Shown here: positions 33,995 to 42,033 of the stretch, in pieces
Numbering within the stretch: the stretch's first letter is position 1
Layout of the letters: each line of letters begins with the position of its first letter
NCBI RefSeq assembly: GCF_003387615.1
Contig: NZ_QUNS01000008.1
Coordinates: forward strand, 423-64,422
Length of the DNA stretch: 64,000 bases
Origin: Tenacibaculum gallaicum
Lineage (GTDB): Bacteria; Bacteroidota; Bacteroidia; Flavobacteriales; Flavobacteriaceae
Direction: 5' to 3'
The notes under the pieces: generated by a model
Seen by the model: the letters and a program-made list of their open reading frames with translations, nothing else
The model's database searches: none
Told to the model about the DNA's origin: nothing
Position numbers and translations under genes: made by a program

Positions 33995-34161
33995 TGGTTT
34001 TTGCTTTTATGTTTTAAAAATTTAATTGCTTTTTTGAGTGATGTTATTTTATGTAGTTCTTGTGTTGCCTTATCCATGTTTGTACGCATTAACCCCGTTT
34101 TTTTAATATGCCGTTCTAAGTACTTTTTGTTCTTTTCTAATAGTTTTATAGCATAATTCAT
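33991..34161 (-). CDS. Small basic helical protein (56 aa) coupled to sodB
   Basis: A short frame starting MNYAIKLLEKNKKYLERHI and ending LKHKSKNQ. It is highly charged and alpha-helical, without cysteines or membrane segments. Its TGA overlaps the sodB ATG (ATGA), a standard coupling arrangement, and it is the first gene after the TTTG-N19-TAATTTTG promoter, so it is very likely translated. The function is unknown. Similar short helical proteins precede enzymes in other flavobacterial operons. Confidence 0.65.
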   Translation of the reverse strand: MNYAIKLLEKNKKYLERHIKKTGLMRTNMDKATQELHKITSLKKAIKFLKHKSKNQ

Positions 34162-34189
34162 AATCGACAACAGTTTTTTGTTTTGCTTA

Positions 34190-34220
34190 CAAAATTAAAA
34201 AGTTAGTATAATCTAACAAA
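34190..34220 (-). promoter_or_regulatory. Promoter of the sod operon
   Basis: On the minus strand, TTTG (34220-34217) is followed by exactly 19 bases and TAATTTTG (34197-34190), a perfect match to the Bacteroidetes sigma-ABfr consensus. It lies 29 bases before the first start codon. Confidence 0.8.
34202..34217. promoter_or_regulatory. Candidate DtxR/MntR-type operator in the sod promoter spacer
   Basis: GTTAG-TATAAT-CTAAC is a perfect inverted repeat with a six-base centre. It lies between the -33 and -7 elements and is shared by the divergent regulator gene. The TTAG/CTAA half-sites resemble DtxR-family boxes. Confidence 0.6.
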
Positions 34221-34269
34221 TTTATTTTGTGTTTAATTTTCAGTTTATCAAGAAAAATAGTTTAATTGT

Positions 34270-34277
34270 TATATTTG
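34270..34277 (+). promoter_or_regulatory. Candidate -7 element just before the regulator start
   Basis: TATATTTG matches TAnnTTTG and ends four bases before the ATG, implying a leaderless or near-leaderless message. No TTTG is found 19 bases upstream, so this is weak. Confidence 0.35.
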
Positions 34278-34281
34278 CTGC

Positions 34282-34938
34282 ATGGATTCATTAGTAGAAG
34301 AAAATTATCTTAAAGCGTTATTTTACCTCTCTAACGAGAAAAGAGAAGTAAGTGTAAATGAACTTTCTAAACAATTGGATATAAAAATGCCAACAGTAAC
34401 GAGTATGATGAAAAAGTTGGCAGGAAAAAAATTAGTAAGCTATGAAAAATATAAACCCATTCGTTTAACAGTTTTAGGACAGAATAAAGCTGTTGCTATT
34501 ATTAGAAAACATCGTTTAACAGAAATGTTTTTGGTAGAAGTTATGAGCTTTGGGTGGGAAGAAGTGCATGATATTGCTGAACAGATTGAACATGTTGATT
34601 CTCCTATCTTTTTTAAAAAGATGGATGAAATATTAGGATATCCTTCTTTTGATCCACATGGTTCACCAATTCCTGATGTTAATGGAAAAATACCGGTTAA
34701 AACCTACTATAAATTAAGTGAATATAAAGGAGGAGATGTAGTAAAGTTGAAAGCTGTTGCTAACTCCTCTGCTGATTTTTTACGTTTTTTAAATAGTAAA
34801 GGTTTATCGTTAGAAACAATAATTGAGGTACTTTTGGTAGAGTCTTTTGATGGAACTATGACTCTTGCTTATAAAGACAAAAAAGAAGAAGTGCTAAGTA
34901 AAGTAGTTTGTGATAGATTATTGGTTGAGAAAAATTAG
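34282..34938 (+). CDS. DtxR/MntR-family metal-dependent transcriptional regulator
   Basis: A 218-aa repressor activated by Mn(II) or Fe(II). Order: winged helix (residues 1-65; ENYLKALFYLSNEKREVSVNELSKQL, MPTVTSMMKKLAGKKLV), dimerisation/metal domain (70-140; RKHRLTEMFLVEVMSFGWEEVHDIAEQIEH and GYPSFDPHGSPIPD) and a FeoA-like SH3 domain at the end (LSEYKGGDVVKLKAVANSS). It is divergent from the sod operon across 120 bases containing a palindrome in the sod promoter, so sod is the obvious candidate target. Confidence 0.92.
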   Translation: MDSLVEENYLKALFYLSNEKREVSVNELSKQLDIKMPTVTSMMKKLAGKKLVSYEKYKPIRLTVLGQNKAVAIIRKHRLTEMFLVEVMSFGWEEVHDIAEQIEHVDSPIFFKKMDEILGYPSFDPHGSPIPDVNGKIPVKTYYKLSEYKGGDVVKLKAVANSSADFLRFLNSKGLSLETIIEVLLVESFDGTMTLAYKDKKEEVLSKVVCDRLLVEKN

Positions 34939-34943
34939 AAAAC

Positions 34944-35008
34944 AGTTGATAACTTATTAATATAATTTTAAAAGCATTTACATTTTTTGTAGATGCTTTT
35001 TTATTTTT
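34944..35008. repeat. Repeated terminator cassette, copy 2
   Basis: Same sequence as 32868-32932 in direct orientation, following the regulator gene. Together the two copies bracket the TPR-sodB-56aa-regulator module. Confidence 0.85.
34970..35006 (+). terminator. Terminator of the metalloregulator gene
   Basis: AAAGCATTTAC-ATTTTTT-GTAGATGCTTTTTT hairpin with a T-run; one G-T wobble relative to the copy at 32897. Confidence 0.85.
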
Positions 35009-35053
35009 ACGTTGTTAAACAATTCAATAATTTTAACGGTTAAACGCAGAAGG

Positions 35054-35878
35054 ATGAAGCAGTATCATGATTTAGTAAAGCATGTTTTAGATAACGGAAA
35101 CGAAAAAGGAGATAGAACAGGAACAGGAACAAAAAGTGTTTTTGGATATCAAATGCGATTTGATTTAAGTGAAGGATTTCCTATGGTAACAACTAAGAAG
35201 TTACACCTAAAATCAATTATATATGAATTGTTATGGTTTATAAAAGGGGATACTAATATTAAGTACTTACAAGAAAATGGTGTACGCATTTGGAATGAAT
35301 GGGCTGATGATAATGGAGATTTAGGCCCGGTGTATGGACATCAATGGCGTAACTGGAATAGTGACGAGATAGATCAGTTGAAAGAAGTGATTGAAACGTT
35401 AAAAAGCAATCCAAATAGCCGTAGAATGTTAGTGTCTGCATGGAACCCTTCAGTTTTACCAGATACTTCAAAATCGTTTGCAGAAAATGTAGCGAATGGA
35501 AAAGCAGCGCTTCCTCCATGTCATGCATTTTTTCAGTTTTATGTAGCAGATGGAAAACTTTCATGCCAATTGTATCAACGTAGTGCAGATATATTTTTAG
35601 GAGTTCCTTTTAATATAGCATCGTATGCGTTATTCACTATGATGGTTGCACAAGTTTGCGGTTACGAAGCAGGAGAGTTTGTCCACACATTTGGAGATGC
35701 ACATATTTATAATAATCACATGGATCAGTTAGAGTTGCAATTATCACGTGAACCTAGACCTCTTCCGAAGATGAAAATTAATCCAGCAATAAAAAATATT
35801 GAAGATTTTACTTTTGAAGATTTCGAATTAGTTGGTTACGACCCTCATCCACACATAAAAGGAATTGTAGCGGTATAA
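35054..35878 (+). CDS. thyA: Thymidylate synthase
   Basis: A 274-aa enzyme that methylates dUMP to dTMP using methylenetetrahydrofolate. It begins [15 protein letters not shown], preceded by a purine-rich GAAGG. It shows the family segments [21 protein letters not shown], the active-site [11 protein letters not shown] (Cys about residue 156), and GDAHIYNNH. It is followed by a 61-aa gene and folA, which recycles the dihydrofolate that ThyA produces. Confidence 0.97.
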   Translation: MKQYHDLVKHVLDNGNEKGDRTGTGTKSVFGYQMRFDLSEGFPMVTTKKLHLKSIIYELLWFIKGDTNIKYLQENGVRIWNEWADDNGDLGPVYGHQWRNWNSDEIDQLKEVIETLKSNPNSRRMLVSAWNPSVLPDTSKSFAENVANGKAALPPCHAFFQFYVADGKLSCQLYQRSADIFLGVPFNIASYALFTMMVAQVCGYEAGEFVHTFGDAHIYNNHMDQLELQLSREPRPLPKMKINPAIKNIEDFTFEDFELVGYDPHPHIKGIVAV

Positions 35879-35941
35879 TTTAACTTTATTTTATACATAT
35901 TGTTTAGTAGCTTTGTAAGAAACCACCTAAAAAGTTATAAA

Positions 35942-36127
35942 ATGAATACAGACGTTGATGTTTTAAAAGAAGATCTCTACGACAAAATAGCTGAAATTAA
36001 TGATGAAAATGTATTAAGAGCAATTCATACGTTGGTTGACAATATGAGAAATGAAACTTTTGAAGAAGCTACTACAGAAAAAAGAGATCTTACAGGATAT
36101 ATTAAAGAATGGGTGAAAAACATGTAA
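35942..36127 (+). CDS. Small acidic hypothetical protein (61 aa) between thyA and folA
   Basis: Not recognised. The frame MNTDVDVLKEDLYDKIAEIN...LTGYIKEWVKNM is acidic and helical with two predicted helices, no cysteines and no export signal. It is 63 bases after thyA and 18 before folA, so it is likely co-transcribed. The size and the IAEINDENVLRAIHTLVDN segment are reminiscent of small antitoxin or addiction-module-like proteins, but no toxin gene is adjacent. Confidence 0.6.
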   Translation: MNTDVDVLKEDLYDKIAEINDENVLRAIHTLVDNMRNETFEEATTEKRDLTGYIKEWVKNM

Positions 36128-36145
36128 GCCACACAAACTAAATTT

Positions 36146-36631
36146 ATGATTACACTCATAGCCGCAATTGCAAAAAATAATGCTTTAGGGAAAGATAATG
36201 ACTTAATTTGGTATTTACCAGCCGACTTAAAACGTTTTAAAAAAGTTACTACAGGACATGCTATTTTAATGGGACGTAACACTTTTGAAAGTATTGGTAA
36301 ACCTTTGCCAAACCGTACATCAATAATTATTACCCGAAATAATAACTACTTTGTAAACGGATGCTTAATAGCTAATAGTATTGAGCAGGCTATTGAGTTA
36401 ACTGAAGAAAAGGATGCATTTATCATTGGGGGAGCACAAATTTATAAGGAAGCTTTGGAGCAAAACTTAGTTGATAGGCTAGATATTACTGTTTTACATC
36501 ACGAGTTTGAAGCAGACGCTTTTTTTCCTGAAATTGATAAAACTATATGGAAAGAAGTAGCTCGAGAAGATTTTAAAGCAGACGAGAAAAATAAATACGA
36601 CTATAGTTTCGTTTCTTATGAGAAACATTAA
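36146..36631 (+). CDS. folA: Dihydrofolate reductase
   Basis: A 161-aa NADPH-dependent enzyme that regenerates tetrahydrofolate. Typical blocks: ITLIAAIAKNNALGKDNDLIWYLPADLKRFKKVT, HAILMGRNTFESIGKPLPNR and FIIGGAQIYKEAL; the catalytic acid is the Asp in LPADLKRF. It is the third gene after thyA and the 61-aa gene, a functional pair with thyA. Confidence 0.96.
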   Translation: MITLIAAIAKNNALGKDNDLIWYLPADLKRFKKVTTGHAILMGRNTFESIGKPLPNRTSIIITRNNNYFVNGCLIANSIEQAIELTEEKDAFIIGGAQIYKEALEQNLVDRLDITVLHHEFEADAFFPEIDKTIWKEVAREDFKADEKNKYDYSFVSYEKH

Positions 36632-36687
36632 TTATTGTCATTCTGAATTTATTTCAGAATCTCATCATTATACTTAGAAAGACCAAA

Positions 36688-37581
36688 ATGTCAATAGAAC
36701 TTACTTCAATAACAAAAACATACGGAGCACAAAAAGCAGTTAATAATATTTCTTTTTCAGCACAAAAAGGAGAAATAGTAGGTTTTTTAGGTCCAAATGG
36801 AGCAGGGAAATCTACAACAATGAAAATCTTAACGGGGTTTATTCAACCTTCAGAAGGAACTGTATTGGTGAGTGGAATTGATGTAATAACAAATCCTATT
36901 GAAGCACAAAAAAAAATAGGTTATTTACCAGAACATAATCCGTTGTATTTAGATATGTATGTGCGAGAATATTTACAGTTTCAAGGATCTTTACATAAGA
37001 CAAAAAAGTCTAAGATAAATGAAATTATTGAAAAAATAGGACTAACGGTTGAGGCACATAAAAAAATCAATCAATTATCAAAAGGATACCGTCAACGAGT
37101 AGGTTTAGCAGCCGCTATTTTACACAATCCTGAAGTCTTAATTCTAGATGAACCAACAACAGGATTAGACCCAAATCAATTAGTTGAAATACGTCAATTA
37201 ATAAAAGAACTAGGAAAAGATAAAACAGTGTTGTTGTCAACACACATTATGCAAGAAGTAGAAGCAATGTGTGACCGAGTTATAATTATTGACAAAGGTG
37301 AAATAGTAATTAATAAACCTATTTCAGAGCTTAAAACGGATAATGAGCAAGTAATTAAAGTAACGTTTGATTATAAATTAGAAGAGCAATTTATCAAACG
37401 CTTACCTAACATAGCATCTTATAAAAACACCTTAGAAAACAACTGGACACTCGTTTTTAATTCAGAAGAAGATATGCGTCCGGTAATTTTTGATTTTGCA
37501 CAAGAAAACGGTTTGAAAATACTTGGATTAAATGCAGAAAACAAAAACTTAGAAAGCCTATTTAGGGAGTTAACTCAATAA
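36688..37581 (+). CDS. gldA: Gliding-motility ABC transporter ATPase GldA
   Basis: A 297-aa ATPase with Walker A GPNGAGKST (residues 34-42), signature LSKGYRQRVG, Walker B VLILDEPTTGLD and a ~75-residue C-terminal extension after the H-loop STHIMQEVEAMC. The IGYLPEHNPLYLDMYVREYL segment is typical of GldA, which partners with GldF/GldG in gliding of Flavobacteriaceae. gldFG are not adjacent, as in most relatives. It is the last core gene before the injection-system locus. Confidence 0.9.
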   Translation: MSIELTSITKTYGAQKAVNNISFSAQKGEIVGFLGPNGAGKSTTMKILTGFIQPSEGTVLVSGIDVITNPIEAQKKIGYLPEHNPLYLDMYVREYLQFQGSLHKTKKSKINEIIEKIGLTVEAHKKINQLSKGYRQRVGLAAAILHNPEVLILDEPTTGLDPNQLVEIRQLIKELGKDKTVLLSTHIMQEVEAMCDRVIIIDKGEIVINKPISELKTDNEQVIKVTFDYKLEEQFIKRLPNIASYKNTLENNWTLVFNSEEDMRPVIFDFAQENGLKILGLNAENKNLESLFRELTQ

Positions 37582-37645
37582 AAATTGATAGAAAAAGAAA
37601 AACTAAATAAACAAGTATAAGCTCTTTAATAATAATTATAGAATA

Positions 37646-37682
37646 AAAACCTCTTTACATACTGTGCGTAAAGAGGTTTTTG
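37646..37682 (+). terminator. Terminator of gldA
   Basis: AAAACCTCTTTAC pairs with GTAAAGAGGTTTTT; 65 bases past the stop codon. It separates the core genes from the injection-system operon. Confidence 0.88.
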
Positions 37683-37723
37683 TTTGGTTTTCGTTAAATT
37701 TAAAACTTCCTATTTAAAAAAGT

Positions 37724-37741
37724 AAGGGTGATTTCCCCCTT
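37724..37741. promoter_or_regulatory. Inverted repeat upstream of the eCIS operon
   Basis: AAGGG-TGATTTCC-CCCTT, about 160 bases before the first gene. It is a G+C-rich island in AT-rich surroundings and could be an operator; nothing in the window identifies its regulator. Confidence 0.35.
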
Positions 37742-37898
37742 TTTAACACCTGTAATTCTATTTAAAAATTTTTAGGAGAAACTACTTTTATAAAAGAGCT
37801 TTTCATTGCGGTTACTCTTCGTAAGAGAGGTTAATTTTACAATGTCTGATTGCTAACCCTTCAATCTACAAGCAAAAACTAACCAAACTTACTATCAA

Positions 37899-38474
37899 AT
37901 GATTTTTGAAATATTACAAATCATTACCGAGGAATTAAACACCTATTTCGACGAAAAATCCGTAGACTTATCAAATATAGCTATGGCTGAAGGAGATGGG
38001 AATTCTCCAGGAAATAACCCAGATATTTCATTAACATTAATTAATACACAAGAAGAGTTTGCACTAAAAAACACTTCTAACAATCGTGTAGAAGGAACTT
38101 CAGTTAGTTATAGAAATCCAAAAGTGTACCTAAACTTATATGTCTTATTTAGTGTAGATAAATCTAGTTATGCTGAATCTTTAAAGAGTTTAACAAAAAT
38201 ATTAGCCTTTTTTCAAGGGAAAAAAGTATTCACTCATCAAAACACTGACTTTGAAGGGATAGATGGATTAGGAGACTTAAAGACTTTTAAGTTTATTACA
38301 CAATTATATACGCCTTCGTTTGAGGAATTGAATTATATATGGGGAACCTTAGGAGGTAAACAATATCCATCTGTACTTTATAAAATAACATTACTAGAAA
38401 TAGAAAGGGACATCGTAACTAAAGAAGGAACAGTAATCTCTGGTATTGAACAACAATCAATAATTAAAAATTAA
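37899..38474 (+). CDS. DUF4255 (Pvc16_N-type) tail-terminator protein
   Basis: A 191-aa protein of the DUF4255 family, found at the distal end of eCIS tubes (Afp16/Pvc16-like), where it stops tube and sheath polymerisation. The opening MIFEILQIITEELNTYF and the segments NPKVYLNLYVLFSV and LKSLTKILAFFQGKKVFTH are the recognisable family blocks, with SFEELNYIWGTLGGKQYPSVLYK near the end. It is the first gene of the injection-system operon, the usual position of this gene in Bacteroidetes loci. Confidence 0.88.
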   Translation: MIFEILQIITEELNTYFDEKSVDLSNIAMAEGDGNSPGNNPDISLTLINTQEEFALKNTSNNRVEGTSVSYRNPKVYLNLYVLFSVDKSSYAESLKSLTKILAFFQGKKVFTHQNTDFEGIDGLGDLKTFKFITQLYTPSFEELNYIWGTLGGKQYPSVLYKITLLEIERDIVTKEGTVISGIEQQSIIKN

Positions 38475-38480
38475 AAGGTT

Positions 38481-39551
38481 ATGTATAAAACATTGTTCAA
38501 TATCAATATATATCACGCATACTTTCTAAATGAAGGAGAACGAACTTTTTTCGAGTTAAATGGAGGGAATAATGGGGCAATACCCCTTACAGATGAAGAA
38601 AAAAAACGTTTAGAAGAACAATATGATATTAGCAATTTTTTATCAATTCAGCCTACAAAAGAGACCAAAAAAAGTTTAAAAAACCATAGACTATTACTTA
38701 GAAACCATAAAAAAGGAATTCGAATAGTATCAGAAACTTTAGAAGTAATTGCAGAAGAAGGAAACCAAGAGGTAAAAAGATATAGTCCAATTATTACATT
38801 ATCTGATTCGCTAACGTTAACTTTTTACTTAAAAGTAGATCATCCTTATTTTGAAAACTTTTCTAACATAATTGAAAAAAAAGAACAGCAACTATATTAC
38901 TTATCAAACAAAAGCTCTTCAGCAATCAATTTATTTGAAACAATTTCAGAAATAAAAAAATGGAGTTCATTTTTGATTTCAGATAATGAAACAAGAAAGC
39001 TATTACATCAACTTGAAAGTGAAAAGGAGTTAGATACAGTTACACCAAACTTAGTAACCATAGCAAACATCGAAGCTTTAGAATTAGATGTTATAGAGTC
39101 TAAAATAACCAATGCTATTCCTTTAAATGAAGAAGAACAAAAGGTGATAGATACTATCAATTCTTTTGTGAAAAGAATTAAAAATAGCGGGGTAATAGGT
39201 ATTGTTCAAATCCAGATATCAGGAGATAACAACACAAACCTAACAGAAGAAGTACTAGTTAAGAATGAGCAAACACAATTGTTTGATGTACCAAAACAAT
39301 GTTTGTTAAAGGAATTTCCTCAGTTTGCTATTTGTATTGAAAATAGATCCACTTTTTGGCGTTACACAAAAAGAAGTGAAAACCTCGTAATGACTACATC
39401 AGAAGAAAAACCTTTGACACTTAATGGACGTGTAGAGATAGATAAACAAGATGTCTCACCACAACCACAAAATGATTATTATTTCCCTAATCCCACTCCA
39501 GAAAGTATTAAGAAAGAGTCGCAAGATTATTATTCGGAAGTATTTATATAA
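38481..39551 (+). CDS. Unknown eCIS-associated protein (356 aa)
   Basis: Not recognised as a named domain. It begins MYKTLFNINIYHAYFLNEGER, contains a beta-rich first half (SDSLTLTFYLKVDHPYFENF) and a long polar C-terminal part ending in a Pro/Gln-rich tail (DVSPQPQNDYYFPNP). It has no signal or membrane segment. It is six bases after the DUF4255 gene and 29 before sheath, so its product is probably a structural component near the cap or sheath. A cap adaptor is one possible role, as described for AlgoCIS, but that is inference. Confidence 0.65.
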   Translation: MYKTLFNINIYHAYFLNEGERTFFELNGGNNGAIPLTDEEKKRLEEQYDISNFLSIQPTKETKKSLKNHRLLLRNHKKGIRIVSETLEVIAEEGNQEVKRYSPIITLSDSLTLTFYLKVDHPYFENFSNIIEKKEQQLYYLSNKSSSAINLFETISEIKKWSSFLISDNETRKLLHQLESEKELDTVTPNLVTIANIEALELDVIESKITNAIPLNEEEQKVIDTINSFVKRIKNSGVIGIVQIQISGDNNTNLTEEVLVKNEQTQLFDVPKQCLLKEFPQFAICIENRSTFWRYTKRSENLVMTTSEEKPLTLNGRVEIDKQDVSPQPQNDYYFPNPTPESIKKESQDYYSEVFI

Positions 39552-39580
39552 ATAAAAATTAAAATTTAAAACAAGTAATT

Positions 39581-41542
39581 ATGTCAGCGTACAAAACACC
39601 AGGAGTCTACGTAGAGGAAATTGTAAAGTTTCCGCCTTCGGTAGCTCAAGTAGAAACAGCAATTCCAGCTTTTATTGGTTATACCGAGAAAGCTAAAAAG
39701 AAAGAGGATAATGATTTATTGTTAGAACCTAAGAGAATTACTTCAATGTTGGAATATGAAACATATTTTGGCTTTTCTGAAAAAGAAACAACGATTGGAA
39801 TTAATGTAACAAATGCCAATCAAGCAAACGAAGAAGTTTTAGTAACACAACCAAGTAATCCATCTCCTTTTAAAATGTATTATAATATGCAAATGTACTT
39901 TGCAAATGGAGGAGGACCATGTTATGTAACTTCAGTAGGAACTTATACTTCAGCAAGAACCAATAATAATACGAATCCCGTACTTCTTGAAGAGGTAGGA
40001 AATAATGGATTTAAAGGGTTAAAAGAAGGTTTAGAAGCAATAGAATATATAGACGAAGTAACCTTGCTTGTGTTTTCTGATGCAACTTCACTAACATCAG
40101 ACACAGATTTTTATAGTTTATATTCATTAGCGCTTACTCAGTGTAATAAACTACAAGACCGTTTTGCAATTATTGATACCTATTCAGATAAAGAATATGA
40201 TGATGGAGGAGGAGATGTAGATCCGGTAGAAGCTCTTAGAAGTAAACTTTCTTTAGGAAAAGATTATTTAAAATATGGAGCAGCATATTTTCCGTATTTA
40301 AATACAATTTTAGATTTTTCTTACGATGAAGATAGTATTGATATCCAAGGGTTAGAAGAAAGCTTGTCAGTACAAGCGGATAATGTAATCGATGGAATAA
40401 ATTTAACAGAACTAGATGGGTTATTGACTGTATTAGTTGATACAAAAAATGCTATTGATGGGGCAGGTAATGAAGTAGCATTAACGTTTAAAAATGATGC
40501 AATTTCTAGCGTTAAGAACATTATTAGCTATTTAGAAGACATTACTACATCAATTAATGACTTGGTTTCTGAAGCGGAAGACTCAGGAGAAGCCTCTTTA
40601 ACAGCACCAAGTACAAGTATGACAACTTGGATGGACAGTAATCTAGAAGCTATTCTAGCCGACTTACACGGTAAAGTATTTAAACTACAACAAGATGATA
40701 CCGAAGGAAAATTAATAGGAAGTTTAACTTCTAATGCGACAAATGTTTTTGGATTATTAGATATTACTGATGAGGTAGATATGACTAATAACGGAATTTA
40801 TACAAGTTTGGAAGATCAAACAACAACAAATGAGTTATTTGCTTTAAAAGGAGCAATAGATGGTTTAGGAGGTGTTACGACATTACCTTCATTGTCTGAT
40901 TTAAAAGTTGATAACAACGCGTTGTATAACAAAATAAAATCAGAAATAGGGTTGTTGCCTGTTAAACTAGCGCCAAGTGCAACAATGGCAGGGATTTATG
41001 CTAAAGTAGATTCAGATAGAGGGGTATGGAAAGCACCAGCGAATGTTGGGTTAAATTATGTATATGCTCCATCTGTTAATATATCGCATGATGCACAAAA
41101 AGATTTAAATGTAGATACAGTAGCAGGAAAATCAATCAATGCTATTAGATCATTCGTTGGAAAAGGAAACTTAGTTTGGGGAGCAAGAACCCTTGCAGGA
41201 AATGATAACGAGTGGAGATATGTATCAGTAAGACGTTTCTTCAATATGGCAGAAGAATCAATTAAAAAAGCCTCTGAACAATTTGTTTTTGAACCTAATG
41301 ATAAAAATACTTGGGTACGTGTAAAAGCAATGATTGATAATTTCTTAACACAACAATGGAGAGCTGGAGCACTTGCAGGGCCTACGCCAGAAAAAGCGTT
41401 TTATGTAAGTGTTGGTTTAGGAGAAACTATGACAGCTCAAGATGTTTTAGAAGGGAATATGATAATAGAAATTGGTATGGCAGTAGTACGTCCAGCTGAA
41501 TTTATCATCCTTAAATTCTCTCACAAAATGCAAGAAGCATAA
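39581..41542 (+). CDS. Contractile sheath protein with a large central insertion
   Basis: A 653-aa tail-sheath subunit that polymerises around the tube and contracts to drive it out. The N-terminus KTPGVYVEEIVKFPPSV and the C-terminal domain (WKAPANVGL, WGARTLAGNDNEWRYVSVRRF, AFYVSVGLGETMT) are classical. Between KYGAAYFPYL (about residue 229) and WKAPANVGL (about 482) lies an insertion of about 230 residues rich in Ser, Thr and Asp with helical heptads, which in sheaths normally projects outward. Typical single-domain sheaths lack it. Only one sheath gene is present, unlike the three of AFP. Expression should be high. Confidence 0.92.
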   Translation: MSAYKTPGVYVEEIVKFPPSVAQVETAIPAFIGYTEKAKKKEDNDLLLEPKRITSMLEYETYFGFSEKETTIGINVTNANQANEEVLVTQPSNPSPFKMYYNMQMYFANGGGPCYVTSVGTYTSARTNNNTNPVLLEEVGNNGFKGLKEGLEAIEYIDEVTLLVFSDATSLTSDTDFYSLYSLALTQCNKLQDRFAIIDTYSDKEYDDGGGDVDPVEALRSKLSLGKDYLKYGAAYFPYLNTILDFSYDEDSIDIQGLEESLSVQADNVIDGINLTELDGLLTVLVDTKNAIDGAGNEVALTFKNDAISSVKNIISYLEDITTSINDLVSEAEDSGEASLTAPSTSMTTWMDSNLEAILADLHGKVFKLQQDDTEGKLIGSLTSNATNVFGLLDITDEVDMTNNGIYTSLEDQTTTNELFALKGAIDGLGGVTTLPSLSDLKVDNNALYNKIKSEIGLLPVKLAPSATMAGIYAKVDSDRGVWKAPANVGLNYVYAPSVNISHDAQKDLNVDTVAGKSINAIRSFVGKGNLVWGARTLAGNDNEWRYVSVRRFFNMAEESIKKASEQFVFEPNDKNTWVRVKAMIDNFLTQQWRAGALAGPTPEKAFYVSVGLGETMTAQDVLEGNMIIEIGMAVVRPAEFIILKFSHKMQEA

Positions 41543-41586
41543 GTAAATTAACTAACCAAAAATTATAAATAAAAAAATAAAGAGTC

Positions 41587-42033
41587 ATGGCAGAGTCATA
41601 TCCAATGCCAAAGTTTTCCTTTGAGGTAACCTTTGGAGACACGAAATTTAATTGTACAGAAGTATCAGGGTTAAGTTTCGATAATAAAGTAATAGAATAT
41701 CGTGGAGGAGCAGATAAAGAATATCACAAATCAAAACAACCTGGGTTGTTCGAGTATAGTAATATTACTATGAAGCGAGGAACCTTTGTAGATGAAAGCA
41801 AGCAATTTTATAAGCAATGGGCTAAAACTGTTTATTTCCAAGAAGGAGGAGAGCAGTTTAGAGGAGATTTAACCATTAAATTATTAGATGAAAATGGAGA
41901 CCCAGCAGTAGTATGGGAAGCTCAGAATGCATACATCACTAAAGTACAGCCTACAGATTTAAAAGCTGATGGTAATGAAATAGCTATCGAAACTGCTGAG
42001 TGGGCTATTGAGAAATTAAAAATGTCATCGTAA
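41587..42033 (+). CDS. Inner tube protein 1 (Hcp/gp19-like)
   Basis: A 148-aa subunit of the inner tube through which cargo sits. The T4-like gp19 fold is indicated by FSFEVTFGDTKFNCTEVSGL, VIEYRGGADKEYHKSKQPGL and NITMKRGTFVDESKQFYKQW. It probably forms the bulk of the tube. Its stop codon overlaps the start of the next gene (TAATG). Confidence 0.92.
   Translation: MAESYPMPKFSFEVTFGDTKFNCTEVSGLSFDNKVIEYRGGADKEYHKSKQPGLFEYSNITMKRGTFVDESKQFYKQWAKTVYFQEGGEQFRGDLTIKLLDENGDPAVVWEAQNAYITKVQPTDLKADGNEIAIETAEWAIEKLKMSS

Larger units (their letters stand above)
37582..37898. other. Intergenic region upstream of the injection-system operon
   Basis: It contains the gldA terminator, an inverted repeat (37724-37741) and about 150 bases before the first eCIS gene. 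The operon promoter must lie here, but no TTTG-N19-TAnnTTTG pair was found, so the operon may use another sigma factor or an activator. Confidence 0.6.
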
